Source of the DNA: Alcaligenaceae bacterium SAGV5
GTDB taxonomy: Bacteria; Pseudomonadota; Gammaproteobacteria; Burkholderiales; Burkholderiaceae_B
NCBI GenBank assembly: GCA_009360345.1
Contig: SPDP01000001.1
Span: 2,170,001-2,234,000 of the forward strand
Length of the DNA stretch: 64,000 bases
Reading direction: 5' to 3'
Part shown: piece by piece, positions 36,433 through 45,881 of the stretch
How the letters are laid out: every line of letters starts with the position of its first letter
Position numbering within the stretch: position 1 is the stretch's first letter
Notes under the pieces: model-generated
Seen by the model: only the letters and a program-made list of their open reading frames with translations
Database searches by the model: none
What the model was told of the DNA's origin: nothing
Made by a program: the position numbers and the translations under genes

Positions 36433-36458
36433 GGGCGCCCTCGCGGTATCCTCGCGCC

Positions 36459-37388
36459 ATGGACAATGAAATCGAATCTTCCAGGCCGTCCACCGGCGCC
36501 TGGGAAAGGCTGGCGGACAAGGTGGCGGCGCAATATTGGCCCGCGCCCGCGCTGTATGTCGTGGCCACCCCCATCGGCAACCTGGGGGACCTGAGCCTGC
36601 GCGCCCAGGCCTGCCTGCAGCGGGTCGACGTGATCGCCGCCGAAGACACGCGCATGACCCGGCCCCTGCTGGACGCCTGGGGCATATCCACTCCCTTGAT
36701 GGCCGCCCACCGGCACAACGAGGCCCAGGCCGCCCAGGCCATCGTCGGCAGGCTGGCCGCGGGCGAACGGGTGGCCCTGGTCTCGGACGCGGGCGCGCCC
36801 GGGGTCAGCGATCCGGGGGCGCGCATCGTGCGCGAAGTGCGGGCGGCCGGCCATCCGGTCGTGCCGGTGCCTGGCGCCAGCGCCGTGATCGCCGCGCTGA
36901 TGGCCAGCGGCGCGACCTCCGACGAGAACCCGGCTTTCGTTTTCGCCGGATTTCCGCCGCCCAAGGCTGCCGCCCGCCAGCGCTGGCTGGCCCAGTGGTG
37001 CGCGCTGCCGGCGCCGGTGGCCATGTACGAATCGCCGCATCGGATGGCCGCCACGATGGCCGACCTGCTGGCGGTATGCGGCGCCAGCCGGCGGCTGACC
37101 GTGGCGCGGGAATTGACCAAGCGTTTCGAAGAGATCGCCACGGTGCCGCTGGCCGAGGCGCAGGCCTGGCTGGCGGCCCATCCGCAGCGCGCGCAGGGCG
37201 AGTTCGTGCTGATCGTGGAGGCGGCGCCCGAAGAGCCGGCGGGGGCGCTGGATGCCCACGCGGACGACGTGCTGCGGGCGCTGCTCGATGTATTGAGCGT
37301 GCGTGACAGCGCCAAGGTAGCGGCCCGCATTACCGGCGCGCCCCGGGACGCCTTGTATGCCCGCGCGCTGGCGCTGAAGGACGAATAG
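36459..37388 (+). CDS. rsmI: 16S rRNA (cytidine(1402)-2'-O)-methyltransferase RsmI
   Basis: A 309-residue SAM-dependent methyltransferase of the tetrapyrrole-methylase fold that methylates the 2'-OH of C1402 in 16S rRNA. Motifs are [20 protein letters not shown] near residue 28, [12 protein letters not shown] near 60, [18 protein letters not shown] near 107, [17 protein letters not shown] near 138 and FAGFPPPK. The final region [28 protein letters not shown] matches the family C-terminus. It is divergent from yraN with 26 bp between starts. Confidence 0.95.
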   Translation: MDNEIESSRPSTGAWERLADKVAAQYWPAPALYVVATPIGNLGDLSLRAQACLQRVDVIAAEDTRMTRPLLDAWGISTPLMAAHRHNEAQAAQAIVGRLAAGERVALVSDAGAPGVSDPGARIVREVRAAGHPVVPVPGASAVIAALMASGATSDENPAFVFAGFPPPKAAARQRWLAQWCALPAPVAMYESPHRMAATMADLLAVCGASRRLTVARELTKRFEEIATVPLAEAQAWLAAHPQRAQGEFVLIVEAAPEEPAGALDAHADDVLRALLDVLSVRDSAKVAARITGAPRDALYARALALKDE

Positions 37389-37539
37389 CGGGAAGGGCGC
37401 GGTGCCGGCGAAAGCCGGGGAAGGAAGGGGCATGGCGCGGCGAAGGGGGACGAGGGCCGTCCAGCATGCCTCAAGCGGACACGCGCCGCAGCGCCGCCAG
37501 GACAGGAATGTCCCGTTCTCAGGTAACCGGGTCGTCCGG

Positions 37540-38619
37540 TCAGCGCACGACGATGACCGGCGCGATGTCCAGCCGGGCCTGTACGCGCTGCGCGGCCGCC
37601 AGCGCGCTCTCGCGAGAGGGGTAGGGCCCCAGGTGCACGCGGTGCAGGCTGTCTGTGTTCACGATGCGCAGCGGCTCGGCCTGGTCTCCCAATTGGGTCC
37701 GGACCCGGGCCGCCAGGTCTTCGGCGTTGCGCTGGCCGCTGAAGGCGCCGACCTGCAGGAAAATGCCCGATTGCGGTGTCGAGACCACCGGCGTGGTTGC
37801 CGCCAGGGGGACCTGCACGCCGCCTGTCATGGCGGGGGCGCCGGGCGAGGCGGAGGCCAGCGGCGGCAGGTCCCGCATCTGGCTGGCGGGTGCCTGCGTG
37901 GCTACCGGTATGGCGACCACGTCGGCCTCGGCCACCGGCGCGGGCGCTGCGGCCAGCGCGGGCGCATTCCCGCGTTCGCTGCGGATCCTGGCGATCGCCT
38001 CCGGACCCAGCCATTCGACCTCCACTTCCCCGCTGCCCTGCGCGAGCAGGCCCAGCTTGTAGGCGGCGGTGTAGGAAAGATCGATGACGCGGTCGCTGTG
38101 GAAGGGGCCCCGGTCGTTCACGCGCACGATCACCGATTTTCCGGTCCCGACCCGCGTGACGCGGGCGTAGCTGGGGATGGGCAGCGTGGTGTGGGCCGCC
38201 GTCATCGCGTACATGTCGTAGATTTCGCCGTTCGACGTGCGCGCCCCATGGAACTTGCGTCCGTACCACGACGCGACCCCGCGCACCTTGTAGGGCTGCA
38301 TGGAGGTGTCGGGCACGTAGCGTTTGCCGAAGATCACGTAGGGCTTGTTCGCGCCGCTGGCGAGCGGCTCGACGGCCGGCAGCGGGTCGGGTACCTGGTC
38401 CAGGTTGGCGGGCGGATTGGAGGGCGGGCCGTCGTCCTTGTAGTAGCCGCCGCCGCGCGAGCCAGAGCCCGATGGCGCCTTGGGCGTGGTGCCGCAGGCG
38501 GCCAGGAATACCGTGGCGCAGACCGCCGCCCAGAGCAGGAGGCCTTCGGTCCTCCCCCGGGGCGGGCGGCTGGTGATCGGGCACGCGCCAGGCCGGGAAG
38601 GCCGGTCGGTCTGCTTCAT
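37540..38619 (-). CDS. rlpA: Septal ring lytic transglycosylase / lipoprotein RlpA with SPOR domain
   Basis: A 359-residue lipoprotein. The lipobox is TVFLAACGTT (Cys near residue 42) and a Gly/Ser/Pro linker follows. The double-psi beta-barrel RlpA domain is GVASWYGRKFHGARTSNGEIYDMYAMTAAHTTLPIPSYARVT (residues about 113-153), with catalytic Asp in VRVNDRGPFHSDRVIDLS. A C-terminal SPOR domain (GIFLQVGAFSGQRNAEDLAARV, about 284-359) targets denuded septal glycan. The first ATG (38619) is 4 bp from the rapZ stop. Confidence 0.9.
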   Translation of the reverse strand: MKQTDRPSRPGACPITSRPPRGRTEGLLLWAAVCATVFLAACGTTPKAPSGSGSRGGGYYKDDGPPSNPPANLDQVPDPLPAVEPLASGANKPYVIFGKRYVPDTSMQPYKVRGVASWYGRKFHGARTSNGEIYDMYAMTAAHTTLPIPSYARVTRVGTGKSVIVRVNDRGPFHSDRVIDLSYTAAYKLGLLAQGSGEVEVEWLGPEAIARIRSERGNAPALAAAPAPVAEADVVAIPVATQAPASQMRDLPPLASASPGAPAMTGGVQVPLAATTPVVSTPQSGIFLQVGAFSGQRNAEDLAARVRTQLGDQAEPLRIVNTDSLHRVHLGPYPSRESALAAAQRVQARLDIAPVIVVR

Positions 38620-38622
38620 CGT

Positions 38623-39555
38623 CTAGTGTCCTGAATACTGAGGTCCGGCATGCGGCGGCGTTTCGCCGGGGCCGCCGCCCGGATCGTAGAGGTCGAATTG
38701 CTTTTGCGCGCGGTGGCGTACCAGGACTTGGCCCTGGCCCGCGAACATGGCGGCCAGTTGCTCCACCACGTAGACCGATCGGTGCGTGCCGCCCGTACAG
38801 CCGATGGCCACCGTCAGGTAGCTGCGCGTGTCCTGCATGTATTCCGGCAGCCAGGTGCGGATGAAGGCGGCGATATCGTCGATCATGCGGCTCACGCTGG
38901 GGATCGCCGCCAGGAAGCTTGCCACCGGCGCGTCCCGGCCCGTCAGCGGCCGCAGGACCGGATCGTAGTGGGGGTTGGGCAGGCAGCGCACGTCGAACAT
39001 CAGGTCCGCGTCCAGCGGAACGCTTTCCTTGAACGCGAAGGACTCGAAGGTCAGGACCAGCGGCACGGTATCGGCCTGCACCACATTGCGCACCCAGGAC
39101 CGCAACTGCGAAGGCGTCAGGCCCGTCGTGTCGATGACGTGGCCCAGCTCGCGCAGCGGCCCCAGCAGCTCGCGCTCGTGCGCGATGCAGGCCTCGACCG
39201 AGGGGGCCACGCCTTCATGGAAAAGCTTGTCGGTCAGCGGATGGCGGCGGCGCGATTCCGAGTAGCGCTGCACCAGCGTGCCGGTGTCGGCGTCCAGGAA
39301 CACCACGCGGACCTCGGTCCCCAGTGCCCGCAGCGCATTGATGGTGTCGGGCAGATTGGCAATCGCCCCACTGGAACGCGCATCGACGGACACGCCGACA
39401 CGCTGCTGCCCTTCATCGTGCGCGGCCGCGATGAAATCGTGAAGAAAGCGAACGGGAAGATTGTCGACGCAGTTGTAGCCGGCATCCTCAAGGGTACGAA
39501 GAGCCACGGACTTGCCCGAGCCCGAGATACCGGTGATGAAAACGACACGTAACAC
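38623..39555 (-). CDS. rapZ: RNase adapter protein RapZ
   Basis: Nucleotide-binding adapter of about 310 residues; in E. coli it controls GlmS by directing RNase E to the small RNA GlmZ. It has Walker A GISGSGKS at residues 9-16, NCVDNLPV just after, and the C-terminal IGCTGGTHRSVYVVEQLA. I chose the GTG at 39555 because it places Walker A as in other family members; an ATG at 39585 would add ten residues. It lies in the rpoN-hpf-ptsN-hprK-rapZ series, a link between cell-wall precursors and PTS signalling. Copy 4 of the hairpin repeat separates it from hprK. Confidence 0.92.
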   Translation of the reverse strand: MLRVVFITGISGSGKSVALRTLEDAGYNCVDNLPVRFLHDFIAAAHDEGQQRVGVSVDARSSGAIANLPDTINALRALGTEVRVVFLDADTGTLVQRYSESRRRHPLTDKLFHEGVAPSVEACIAHERELLGPLRELGHVIDTTGLTPSQLRSWVRNVVQADTVPLVLTFESFAFKESVPLDADLMFDVRCLPNPHYDPVLRPLTGRDAPVASFLAAIPSVSRMIDDIAAFIRTWLPEYMQDTRSYLTVAIGCTGGTHRSVYVVEQLAAMFAGQGQVLVRHRAQKQFDLYDPGGGPGETPPHAGPQYSGH

Positions 39556-39682
39556 AGCTGATTCAGCCTCGCAGAGGAGATCCATTCATTCAGGCTGCGC
39601 CTCGAATAGGGCGCAGCCTGAACGATAACCCACACTCTCAGAACTGTCCCTCTTTCCACTGCTCCGCGTCGGCCTATTGGCT

Positions 39683-39762
39683 GCCAGGGCGCCGCGGATC
39701 CGGCTCCGCCGGTCCACCCGCATCGCCCCCTGGGGGGGGCGCCCGAAGGGCGTAGGGGGGGA
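39683..39762 (-). repeat. GC-rich double-hairpin repeat, copy 4 (3' of hprK)
   Basis: On the minus strand it starts CCCCCCCTACGCCCTTCGGG 3 bp after the hprK stop. It continues with GCGCCCCCCCCAGGGGGCGA and the second stem GTGGACCGGC-GGA-GCCGGATCCGC. Orientation relative to the upstream gene is the same as for copies 1, 2, 5 and 6. Confidence 0.85.
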
Positions 39763-39765
39763 CCC

Positions 39766-40698
39766 CTAGGGTTCGCCGTTCTGGATGGCGTCCATCTGCC
39801 GTTCCATGAACTCGGTCATGGTGTCGATGCCGCGCAGTTGCAGGATGGCGTTGCGTACCGCCGCTTCGACCAGCACGGCCAGGTTGCGGCCGGCGGCCAC
39901 CGGCAGGACGACCTTGCGGATGGGCAGGGCCAGTACGTCCTGGGTCAGGGCCTGGAGGGGCAGTCGCTCGAAATTGGCTTCGGGCGAGGTGGTGCGGACG
40001 AGATGGACGATGATCTTGAGTGTCATCTTCCGGCGCACCGAGGTCTCGCCGAAGATCGCGCGGATGTCCAGCAGGCCCAGGCCGCGCACTTCCAGCATGT
40101 TCTGCAGCAGTGGCGGGCAGCGGCCCTCGATGAGGTTGGGGGCGATGCGCGAGAACTCCACCGCGTCGTCGGCCACCAGGCCGTGGCCGCGGGAGATCAG
40201 TTCCAGCGCCAGTTCACTCTTGCCCAGGCCCGATTCGCCGGAGATCAGCACGCCCATGCCGAGCACGTCCATGAACACGCCGTGCACGGTGGTGACGGGG
40301 GCGAGTTTCTTGGCCAGGTAGATGCGCAGCAGGTCGATGACCTGTGCCGCCGAGCGAGGCGAGGCCAGCAGCGGCACGTTGCGCTGCTCGCAGTGTTCCA
40401 GCAGGTCGGCCGGGGCGGCCAGGCCGTCGGCCATGATGATGGCCGGCACGCCGCTGGCCAGCAATTCGTCCAGGTGATGGGCGCGCCGGCGGGCTTCCAG
40501 CCGGGCGTAGAAAGCCAGCTCTTCGTGGCCGAAGACCTGGATGCGGGACGGGTGGATAAGATTCAGGTGGCCGACCAGATCGGCGGCGGCCAGGCAGGTG
40601 TCGGGCAGCGGCGAGCGATTCGCGTTCGAGCGCCCCGCCAGCCAGCTCAAGGAAATCTTGTCGGTATTCTCGTCGACCAGTTTTTCGATAGTAAGCAT
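39766..40698 (-). CDS. hprK: HPr kinase/phosphorylase HprK
   Basis: Bifunctional kinase and phosphorylase of the PTS protein HPr on its regulatory serine. At 310 residues it has an N-terminal domain (1-130) and a C-terminal kinase domain. The latter holds [43 protein letters not shown]: a Walker A GESGLGKS near residue 155 and the ADDAVE loop. The family signature [17 protein letters not shown] follows near 205. I chose the ATG at 40698 (MLTIEKLV). It is next to ptsN and rapZ, suggesting a regulatory rather than sugar-uptake PTS. Confidence 0.95.
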   Translation of the reverse strand: MLTIEKLVDENTDKISLSWLAGRSNANRSPLPDTCLAAADLVGHLNLIHPSRIQVFGHEELAFYARLEARRRAHHLDELLASGVPAIIMADGLAAPADLLEHCEQRNVPLLASPRSAAQVIDLLRIYLAKKLAPVTTVHGVFMDVLGMGVLISGESGLGKSELALELISRGHGLVADDAVEFSRIAPNLIEGRCPPLLQNMLEVRGLGLLDIRAIFGETSVRRKMTLKIIVHLVRTTSPEANFERLPLQALTQDVLALPIRKVVLPVAAGRNLAVLVEAAVRNAILQLRGIDTMTEFMERQMDAIQNGEP

Positions 40699-40738
40699 GG
40701 GGCACACGGAAAAGGCGGCCGACCGGGCCGCGGCCGGG

Positions 40739-41215
40739 TCAGACCGCGGCGTCGGACTGGGCCGGTTCCCAGTGCGTCAGCAGCGAGTGGATCGCGCTGG
40801 CCGAGGGTTCGGTGACCAGGGCCTCGCGAAGCGCGCGGTTCGACAGCATCTGCGCCAGTTCGGACAGGATTTCCAGGTGTACCTGCGTGGCCTGCTCGGG
40901 CACGAGCAGGAACACCAGCATCTGCACGGGCTTGCCATCGGGAGCGTCGAAATTGATCGGCTGGGCCAGGCGCACGAAGGCGGCCACCGCATCGGTCAGC
41001 CCCTTGATGCGGCCGTGCGGGACGGCAACGCCTTGTCCCAGGCCGGTCGAGCCGAGCCGTTCGCGCGCGAACAGGCTGTCGAACACCACCGAGCGGGCGA
41101 TGCCGTGATTGTTCTCGAACAACAGGCCAACTTGTTCGAAAACGCGCTTCTTGCTGGTGACTTCCAGATCAAGCAGCACGTTCGAAGGGGGGAGTATCCG
41201 CGAGATCAGATTCAT
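40739..41215 (-). CDS. ptsN: Nitrogen PTS enzyme IIA (PtsN)
   Basis: A 158-residue EIIA-Ntr protein of the fructose/mannitol EIIA fold. The phosphorylated histidine is H67 in [56 protein letters not shown] near residues 83-124 is the family core. PtsN regulates potassium transport, nitrogen and other targets according to its phosphorylation. I chose the ATG at 41215 ([10 protein letters not shown]). It lies 40 bp upstream of hprK. Confidence 0.95.
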   Translation of the reverse strand: MNLISRILPPSNVLLDLEVTSKKRVFEQVGLLFENNHGIARSVVFDSLFARERLGSTGLGQGVAVPHGRIKGLTDAVAAFVRLAQPINFDAPDGKPVQMLVFLLVPEQATQVHLEILSELAQMLSNRALREALVTEPSASAIHSLLTHWEPAQSDAAV

Positions 41216-41549
41216 AGCGTATGCGCCAGTCGGGCGATACAAATTCGCACAATAGATGGACCGGGCGACATCTTTTGGAGATGGACGTCGATTATAGCCA
41301 GCGGCCCGGATCTGTCACGAAAAGCAGCACTTTTGTGCCCCGCAAACAACCCGTCCGTATTCCCGCGTACCGCCGCATGCCCTCGCTCCACGAAGGAAGC
41401 GCCCACCCGGGACAAGACCCAATCCCCCGAAAACCATGGCGCAGCGCGGCATTTCTCGATTCCGATCACGGATAACTGGACGTGAACCCATCCTTTAAAC
41501 GTTACAACGGCGGGAAAAGCCTCCTTTCCCCGCCGACCAATGTTTACCC
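41216..41549. other. Gene-free gap between hpf and ptsN
   Basis: About 330 bp without a convincing gene. The short open frames here have no recognisable family features and an unfavourable context. The only structures I see are the hairpin at 41508-41535 and, beyond it, the hairpin repeat at 41550. A ptsN promoter would be expected in this stretch but I cannot identify one with confidence. Confidence 0.5.
41508..41535 (-). terminator. Hairpin downstream of hpf
   Basis: The stem CGGCGGGAAAAG/CTTTCCCCGCCG pairs at 11 of 12 positions around a 4-base loop. On the minus strand it is followed by TTGTAACGTTTAAA, a weak T-rich tail. It could end the rpoN-hpf transcript or stabilise its 3' end. Confidence 0.4.
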
Positions 41550-41630
41550 CCAGGGCACAGCGGATCCGGCTCCGCCGGTCCGCCAGTGCCGCCCCCTGGG
41601 GGGCGCCCGTCAGGGCGAAGGGGGGGGCAC
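41550..41630 (-). repeat. GC-rich double-hairpin repeat, copy 5 (overlaps hpf 3' end)
   Basis: On the minus strand: CCCCCCCTTCGCCCTGACGG, GGCGCCCCCCAGGGGGCGGC, then the stem CGGACCGGC-GGA-GCCGGATCCG. It overlaps the last codons of hpf, so the hpf stop codon (TGA in GCCCTGACG) is provided by the repeat. Confidence 0.85.
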
Positions 41631-41939
41631 CCTCTTCATGGCTTCCTCGACCCGAGGTCGCTGGACCTTGTCCTTGTACTTGATGACCTGGCGGTCGATT
41701 TTGTCGACAAGGGTGTCGATGGCCGCATATAGATTTTCTTCTTGGGCCTCGCAATGGACATCCTTGCCTCGGAGATGCATGGTGATTTCCGCGCTGTGGC
41801 GCAGCTTTTCCACGGAAAGCAGCACCTGGATATCGATGACGTGATCGAAATGCCTCAACACCCGCGTGAGCTTGTTCAGCACGTACTCACGTATGGCAGG
41901 GGTCACGATGAGGTGATGTCCGCTGATGCTCAGATTCAT
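41610..41939 (-). CDS. hpf: Ribosome hibernation promoting factor HPF (short form)
   Basis: A 109-residue HPF/RaiA-family protein that dimerises or inactivates 70S ribosomes in stationary phase. The fold is recognisable from [95 protein letters not shown] 7 bp upstream fixes the ATG at 41939. The tail (RVPPPSP) is encoded by the dispersed repeat, not by family sequence. rpoN lies upstream, as in many proteobacteria. Confidence 0.92.
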   Translation of the reverse strand: MNLSISGHHLIVTPAIREYVLNKLTRVLRHFDHVIDIQVLLSVEKLRHSAEITMHLRGKDVHCEAQEENLYAAIDTLVDKIDRQVIKYKDKVQRPRVEEAMKRVPPPSP

Positions 41940-42214
41940 GTAAAGCCCTCCTTGAAGCAATGTACCGGGAGACTTCCCCGGAGCCCGCGTCCATGTCCGC
42001 AGGGCATGGACGCCTGTGGCACGAGCGTGCCACTTTGCTTGCGTCGCTCCGATGTTCCGGATGTCGCCACGCAATCGAAGTGGCTGGCACATGCGTTTTC
42101 AGCGGTTGCTATAAAGATGAGCCTTTATCCACGGCTTTCAAGTACGGTCTAACCCTAGCATCGCGATTAGGTGATGGATACGCGGCATGCGAGGCCGCGC
42201 GGATGCGATCCGTA

Positions 42215-43690
42215 CTAGATGTTCTTACGCAGGGAAACCGGCGGAATCTTGAGCGCTTCGCGGTATTTGGCCACCGTGCGGCGGGCCACGACGATACCCT
42301 GCTCCCCCAGCGTCTGCGCAAGTTGGCTGTCGGATAGTGGCTGGGTAGGATCCTCCGCACCAATGAGTTGCTTGATCAGCGCACGGATCGCCGTGGACGA
42401 TGCCGCTCCTCCGGTCTCCGTGGCGACGTGGCTGCCGAAGAAATACTTCAACTCGAAAGTCCCCAGCGGGGTGAGCATGTATTTCTGCGTGGTGACGCGT
42501 GAGATCGTCGACTCATGCAAGCCTAGTGTATCTGCTATTTCACGTAATACAAGGGGCCGCATGGCGACCTCGCCATGGTTGAGAAAACCCTGCTGACGGT
42601 CGATGATGGCCTGGGCCACGCGCAGAATGGTGTCGAAGCGTTGCTGGACATTGCGTATCAGCCAGCGCGCCTCCTGCAACTGCGACGACAGCCCGGGATG
42701 CGCCGAGCTGCGTTCCGATTTCAGGATCTGTGCGTACATCTGGTTGATGCGCAGCCGTGGCATGGCTTCGCCGTTCAACATCGCGCGCCACTGGCTGCCG
42801 ACCTTGCGCACGATCACGTCGGGCACGACGTAGTCCGCGGCGGGCGACGAATAGCGCGAGCCGGGCCGCGGGTCGAGCCGGCGGATCAGGCTCTGCGCGG
42901 CGCGCAGCTGGTCGTCGTTGCAGCCCAGCGCCTTGCGCAGCTTGGCGTAGTCACGCGCACCCAGCAAGGGCAGGTGCCGCGCGGTGATCTCGCGGGCCAG
43001 GCCCAGCACGGTGGCATCGCGGGCTTCGGGCAGGCAGTCGAGGTCCGGCACGCGCAGTTGCAGGCACAGGCATTCGGAGATGTTGCGGGCGCCCACGCCG
43101 GTGGGGTCGAAGGACTGGAGCAGCCCCAGCGCGGAACGCAGTTCGTCGGCGTCGATGTCCAACTCGGGCGGAAGCATCGCGGCGAGTTCTTCCAGCGACA
43201 TGTCGAGATAGCCGTTGTCGTCGAGCTCGTCGACCAGTACCGTCACCAGCGCCGCATCGCGTGGCGTGGCTTGCGTGAGCGCGAGCTGGCCGAGCAGGTG
43301 CTCGCGCAGCGACGCCTCGGGCGCGGCCAGTTGCGGCGCCGTGTCGTCGTCATGCTCGCCGCCAGGCCGGTGCAGCTCCGGCATGTCGGGCGGATCAGGC
43401 ATGTCGCCGGCGTCGGACGGAGACGGCGGTTCCGCGGTCTCGCCGCCGGATTCGCCGTCGGCTTCCTGGGCCGCGGGGGTGGTCGTGTGCATGCTGCCGT
43501 CGGTATCGACCCGCATCGTGGCCGCCACGGGGTCGTCTTCGCGTTCGAGCAGCGGATTCTCCTGCAGTATCTGCTCGATCTCGTGTTCGAGTTCGAGCGT
43601 CGACAATTGCAGCAGCTTGATCGATTGCTGCAGCGCCGGCGTCAGTGCCAGGTGCTGGGAGGTACGAAGTTGGAGTCCGGGTTTGAGCAT
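42215..43690 (-). CDS. rpoN: RNA polymerase sigma-54 factor RpoN
   Basis: Sigma-54 of 491 residues. Region I is [49 protein letters not shown] long acidic, Pro-rich region II covers residues about 50-120. The core-binding domain follows, then the DNA-binding HTH ([38 protein letters not shown]). The RpoN box [12 protein letters not shown] is near residue 473. I chose the ATG at 43690 (MLKPG); a GTG two codons upstream is possible. It is followed by hpf and preceded by lptB, the usual arrangement. Confidence 0.96.
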   Translation of the reverse strand: MLKPGLQLRTSQHLALTPALQQSIKLLQLSTLELEHEIEQILQENPLLEREDDPVAATMRVDTDGSMHTTTPAAQEADGESGGETAEPPSPSDAGDMPDPPDMPELHRPGGEHDDDTAPQLAAPEASLREHLLGQLALTQATPRDAALVTVLVDELDDNGYLDMSLEELAAMLPPELDIDADELRSALGLLQSFDPTGVGARNISECLCLQLRVPDLDCLPEARDATVLGLAREITARHLPLLGARDYAKLRKALGCNDDQLRAAQSLIRRLDPRPGSRYSSPAADYVVPDVIVRKVGSQWRAMLNGEAMPRLRINQMYAQILKSERSSAHPGLSSQLQEARWLIRNVQQRFDTILRVAQAIIDRQQGFLNHGEVAMRPLVLREIADTLGLHESTISRVTTQKYMLTPLGTFELKYFFGSHVATETGGAASSTAIRALIKQLIGAEDPTQPLSDSQLAQTLGEQGIVVARRTVAKYREALKIPPVSLRKNI

Positions 43691-43699
43691 GGGCACCGC

Positions 43700-44509
43700 T
43701 TACATGCGGAAGTGTTCTCCGAGGTAGACGCGGCGTACTGCCGGGTCGCCGACGATTTCCTCGGGGTGTCCGCTGGCAAGTACCGTGCCGTCGCTGATGA
43801 TGTAGGCGCGGTCGCAGATGCCGAGCGTCTCGCGCACGTTGTGGTCGGTGATGAGCACGCCTATGCCGCGTCCTTTCAGGAAGCGCACGATGCGCTGGAT
43901 CTCGATGACGGCGATGGGGTCCACGCCGGCGAACGGCTCGTCCAGCAGGATGAAGCGGGGATTGGTGGCGAGCGCGCGCGCGATCTCGACGCGGCGGCGT
44001 TCCCCGCCGGACAGCGAGATCGCGGCGTTGCTGCGGATGTGCCCGATCTGCAATTCGTCCAGCAGCGATTCCAGGCTCTCGTTCACCTGCTGCGCGCCGA
44101 GCGGTGAGCCCTGTTCATTGCGCTGCAGTTCGAGCACCGCGCGGATGTTCTGTTCGACGTTGAGCCGGCGGAAGACGGAGGCGTCCTGGGGCAGATAGGA
44201 CAGCCCGAGCCGCGCGCGCTTGTGGATGGGCAGGCTCGTGACCGAGACGCGATCGATGTCGATGCTGCCGGCATCGGCCGGCACCAGCCCGACGATCATG
44301 TAGAAGCAGGTGGTCTTGCCCGCGCCGTTCGGCCCCAGCAGCCCGACCACCTCGCCGCCGTCCACGTGCAGCGACACGTTCTTGACCACCGTGCGTCCCT
44401 GGTAGGACTTGCGCAGGCCCTCGGCGCGCAGGCGGCCTTCGCCTTGGGTGGATTCCTCGGCGCGCGGCGCGCCGGCCGGCGTTCCGGCCTCGATGAGCGG
44501 CGCGTTCAT
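43700..44509 (-). CDS. lptB: LPS export ABC transporter ATP-binding protein LptB
   Basis: ATPase of the LptB2FG complex that extracts LPS from the inner membrane (269 residues). Walker A is GPNGAGKTT near residue 60, the Q-loop region [19 protein letters not shown] is LptB-typical, the signature motif is [15 protein letters not shown], and Walker B is [16 protein letters not shown]. The first 25 residues are an unconserved extension. Its start overlaps the lptA stop by 4 bp (44506-44509). Confidence 0.95.
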   Translation of the reverse strand: MNAPLIEAGTPAGAPRAEESTQGEGRLRAEGLRKSYQGRTVVKNVSLHVDGGEVVGLLGPNGAGKTTCFYMIVGLVPADAGSIDIDRVSVTSLPIHKRARLGLSYLPQDASVFRRLNVEQNIRAVLELQRNEQGSPLGAQQVNESLESLLDELQIGHIRSNAAISLSGGERRRVEIARALATNPRFILLDEPFAGVDPIAVIEIQRIVRFLKGRGIGVLITDHNVRETLGICDRAYIISDGTVLASGHPEEIVGDPAVRRVYLGEHFRM

Positions 44510-45114
44510 CGCGCGGCCTTGCCCGGGGCCGGGGCGCCACAGCCCGCCGCCGGCGTGCCCGGGGCGGTCTGGCCGCGCGGCTGGATGATGGTGCGCACGC
44601 GCTGGTTGGACGTGGGGGCTTGTGGCCCGCCGGTGGCCGTATAGGTGTCGGTGCGCTGGTTGTACGTGACACGCTGGCCGCGCACCTCGTCGACCATCTG
44701 CTCGCAGGCCAGCCGCTTGACGACGGCCTTCGAGATGAAATGGATCAGCTCTCCGCGGCCGTCGTATTCGACGCGCTCGGCCACGCCCTCGACGTATTCG
44801 TCGGAGCCTTCGCGGCGCTGGCGCACGTTGACCAGCTTGCCGCCGTTGGCGGTGGCGACGCCGAACTGATAGCCCTCGGCGTCTTCGCGCAGCTCGAGCT
44901 GGTCGGCGCGCAGGATCAGCGATCCCTTCGTCAGCACGACGTTGCCGGTGAAGATGCTGGTCTGTTTCAGGTCATCGTAGCGCAGCGAGTCGGCATCGAC
45001 GGTCGTCGGCTGGTTGCGGTCCGCGGCGGCCGCGAACGCCTGGCCGCCGCAGGCGAGGGCAGCCAGGGCGAACACGGCCTGGGCGGCGTATCGGGAGAAT
45101 CGGTGATGTGGCAC
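44506..45114 (-). CDS. lptA: LPS transport periplasmic protein LptA
   Basis: A 202-residue periplasmic bridge protein that carries LPS between inner and outer membranes. The signal peptide ends near residue 29 ([14 protein letters not shown]). The beta-jellyroll OstA domain is [42 protein letters not shown] (about 37-78), with [21 protein letters not shown] later. The last 35 residues are Pro/Gly/Ala-rich and unconserved. It overlaps lptB and follows lptC by 7 bp. Confidence 0.93.
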   Translation of the reverse strand: MPHHRFSRYAAQAVFALAALACGGQAFAAAADRNQPTTVDADSLRYDDLKQTSIFTGNVVLTKGSLILRADQLELREDAEGYQFGVATANGGKLVNVRQRREGSDEYVEGVAERVEYDGRGELIHFISKAVVKRLACEQMVDEVRGQRVTYNQRTDTYTATGGPQAPTSNQRVRTIIQPRGQTAPGTPAAGCGAPAPGKAAR

Positions 45115-45121
45115 GGTGTTT

Positions 45122-45739
45122 CTATCCTTTGGATGGCCGGCGGGCCGGGGGCGCGGCCGGCCGCGTGCTGCCGGGCACGATCTGTACGCGCGTCTGCTCG
45201 CTGACCTTCAGTTCGCGCGTGACGTTGTCATAGCGCATGCCGCGTCCCTGTATGCGCGTGGTGCCGTTGACCACGGTGGCGGGCAGGTCCGTGTAGGCGA
45301 CATCTTCGTCGGGCAGCAGGGTGACTTCCTCGCTGCGTATGTCGAGTTCGGGGCGCCCCTGGCTGGGCAGCCGCTTCAACTGGGCGTCGCCGCGCATGAC
45401 CACGCGCGCGCCGTCCTGATCCATTCTTGCGTGCCGCGAAGTGGCTGTCATGGTCGGCCGTTCGGGGCGCTGGCTGACCGCGCGGAATTGCGTGACTTCC
45501 GACGAGTCGTCGTCCGGATAGTGCTCCAGCCGGTCGCCTTCCATCCGTGTCATGGGCATGCCGTGCGGGTCGCTGCGGACCATGACGAACTGCTCGACGA
45601 AGGAGTCGATCTCGTGGGTCAGCCGGCGCGGGGGATCTTCCTTGACCGCCCGCTTGGCGTAGTCGGCCGCCCACCACGTGCCGGCCACCAGTGCGGCCAG
45701 CAGCGCGATCGATACCCCGGAGGCGAGTCGGTCCTTCAT
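45122..45739 (-). CDS. lptC: LPS export protein LptC
   Basis: A 205-residue bitopic protein linking LptB2FG to LptA. One N-terminal helix (VSIALLAALVAGTWWAADYAKRA, residues about 9-31) is followed by a periplasmic beta-jellyroll. That domain shows HEIDSFVEQFVMVRSDPHGMPMTRMEGDRLEHYPDDDSSEV and the typical VVMRGDAQLKR and DLPATVVNGTTRIQGRGMRYDN segments. The Pro/Ala-rich tail is not conserved. Copy 6 of the hairpin repeat lies between it and kdsC. Confidence 0.92.
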   Translation of the reverse strand: MKDRLASGVSIALLAALVAGTWWAADYAKRAVKEDPPRRLTHEIDSFVEQFVMVRSDPHGMPMTRMEGDRLEHYPDDDSSEVTQFRAVSQRPERPTMTATSRHARMDQDGARVVMRGDAQLKRLPSQGRPELDIRSEEVTLLPDEDVAYTDLPATVVNGTTRIQGRGMRYDNVTRELKVSEQTRVQIVPGSTRPAAPPARRPSKG

Positions 45740-45799
45740 TGGATTCCCCGGCCGGGGCGAGCCGGCGACGACGCCATGCGTCGAGCTGGCGTCGCCCGA

Positions 45800-45879
45800 C
45801 CCGGGGTGCGGTGGATCCGGCTCCCCCGGTCCAGCCGCATCGCCCCCTGGGGGGCGCGCGTGAGCGCGTAGGGGGGCGA
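45800..45879 (-). repeat. GC-rich double-hairpin repeat, copy 6 (3' of kdsC)
   Basis: On the minus strand it starts 2 bp after the kdsC stop with CCCCCCTACGCGCTCACGCG, then CGCCCCCCAGGGGGCGATGC, then the stem CTGGACCGGG-GGA-GCCGGATCCAC. It lies inside the kdsD-kdsC-lptC-lptA-lptB series, so it is transcribed between kdsC and lptC. Confidence 0.85.
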
Positions 45880-45881
45880 TT

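Noticed and set aside
35873..38584. A 903-codon open frame on the minus strand over rlpA, rsmI and yraN
   Set aside because: It runs through three well-supported genes in wrong frames and its translation is low-complexity; no family features.
41221..41475. Small open frames in the ptsN-hpf gap
   Set aside because: No recognisable protein family, no convincing ribosome-binding site and codon use unlike the neighbours.
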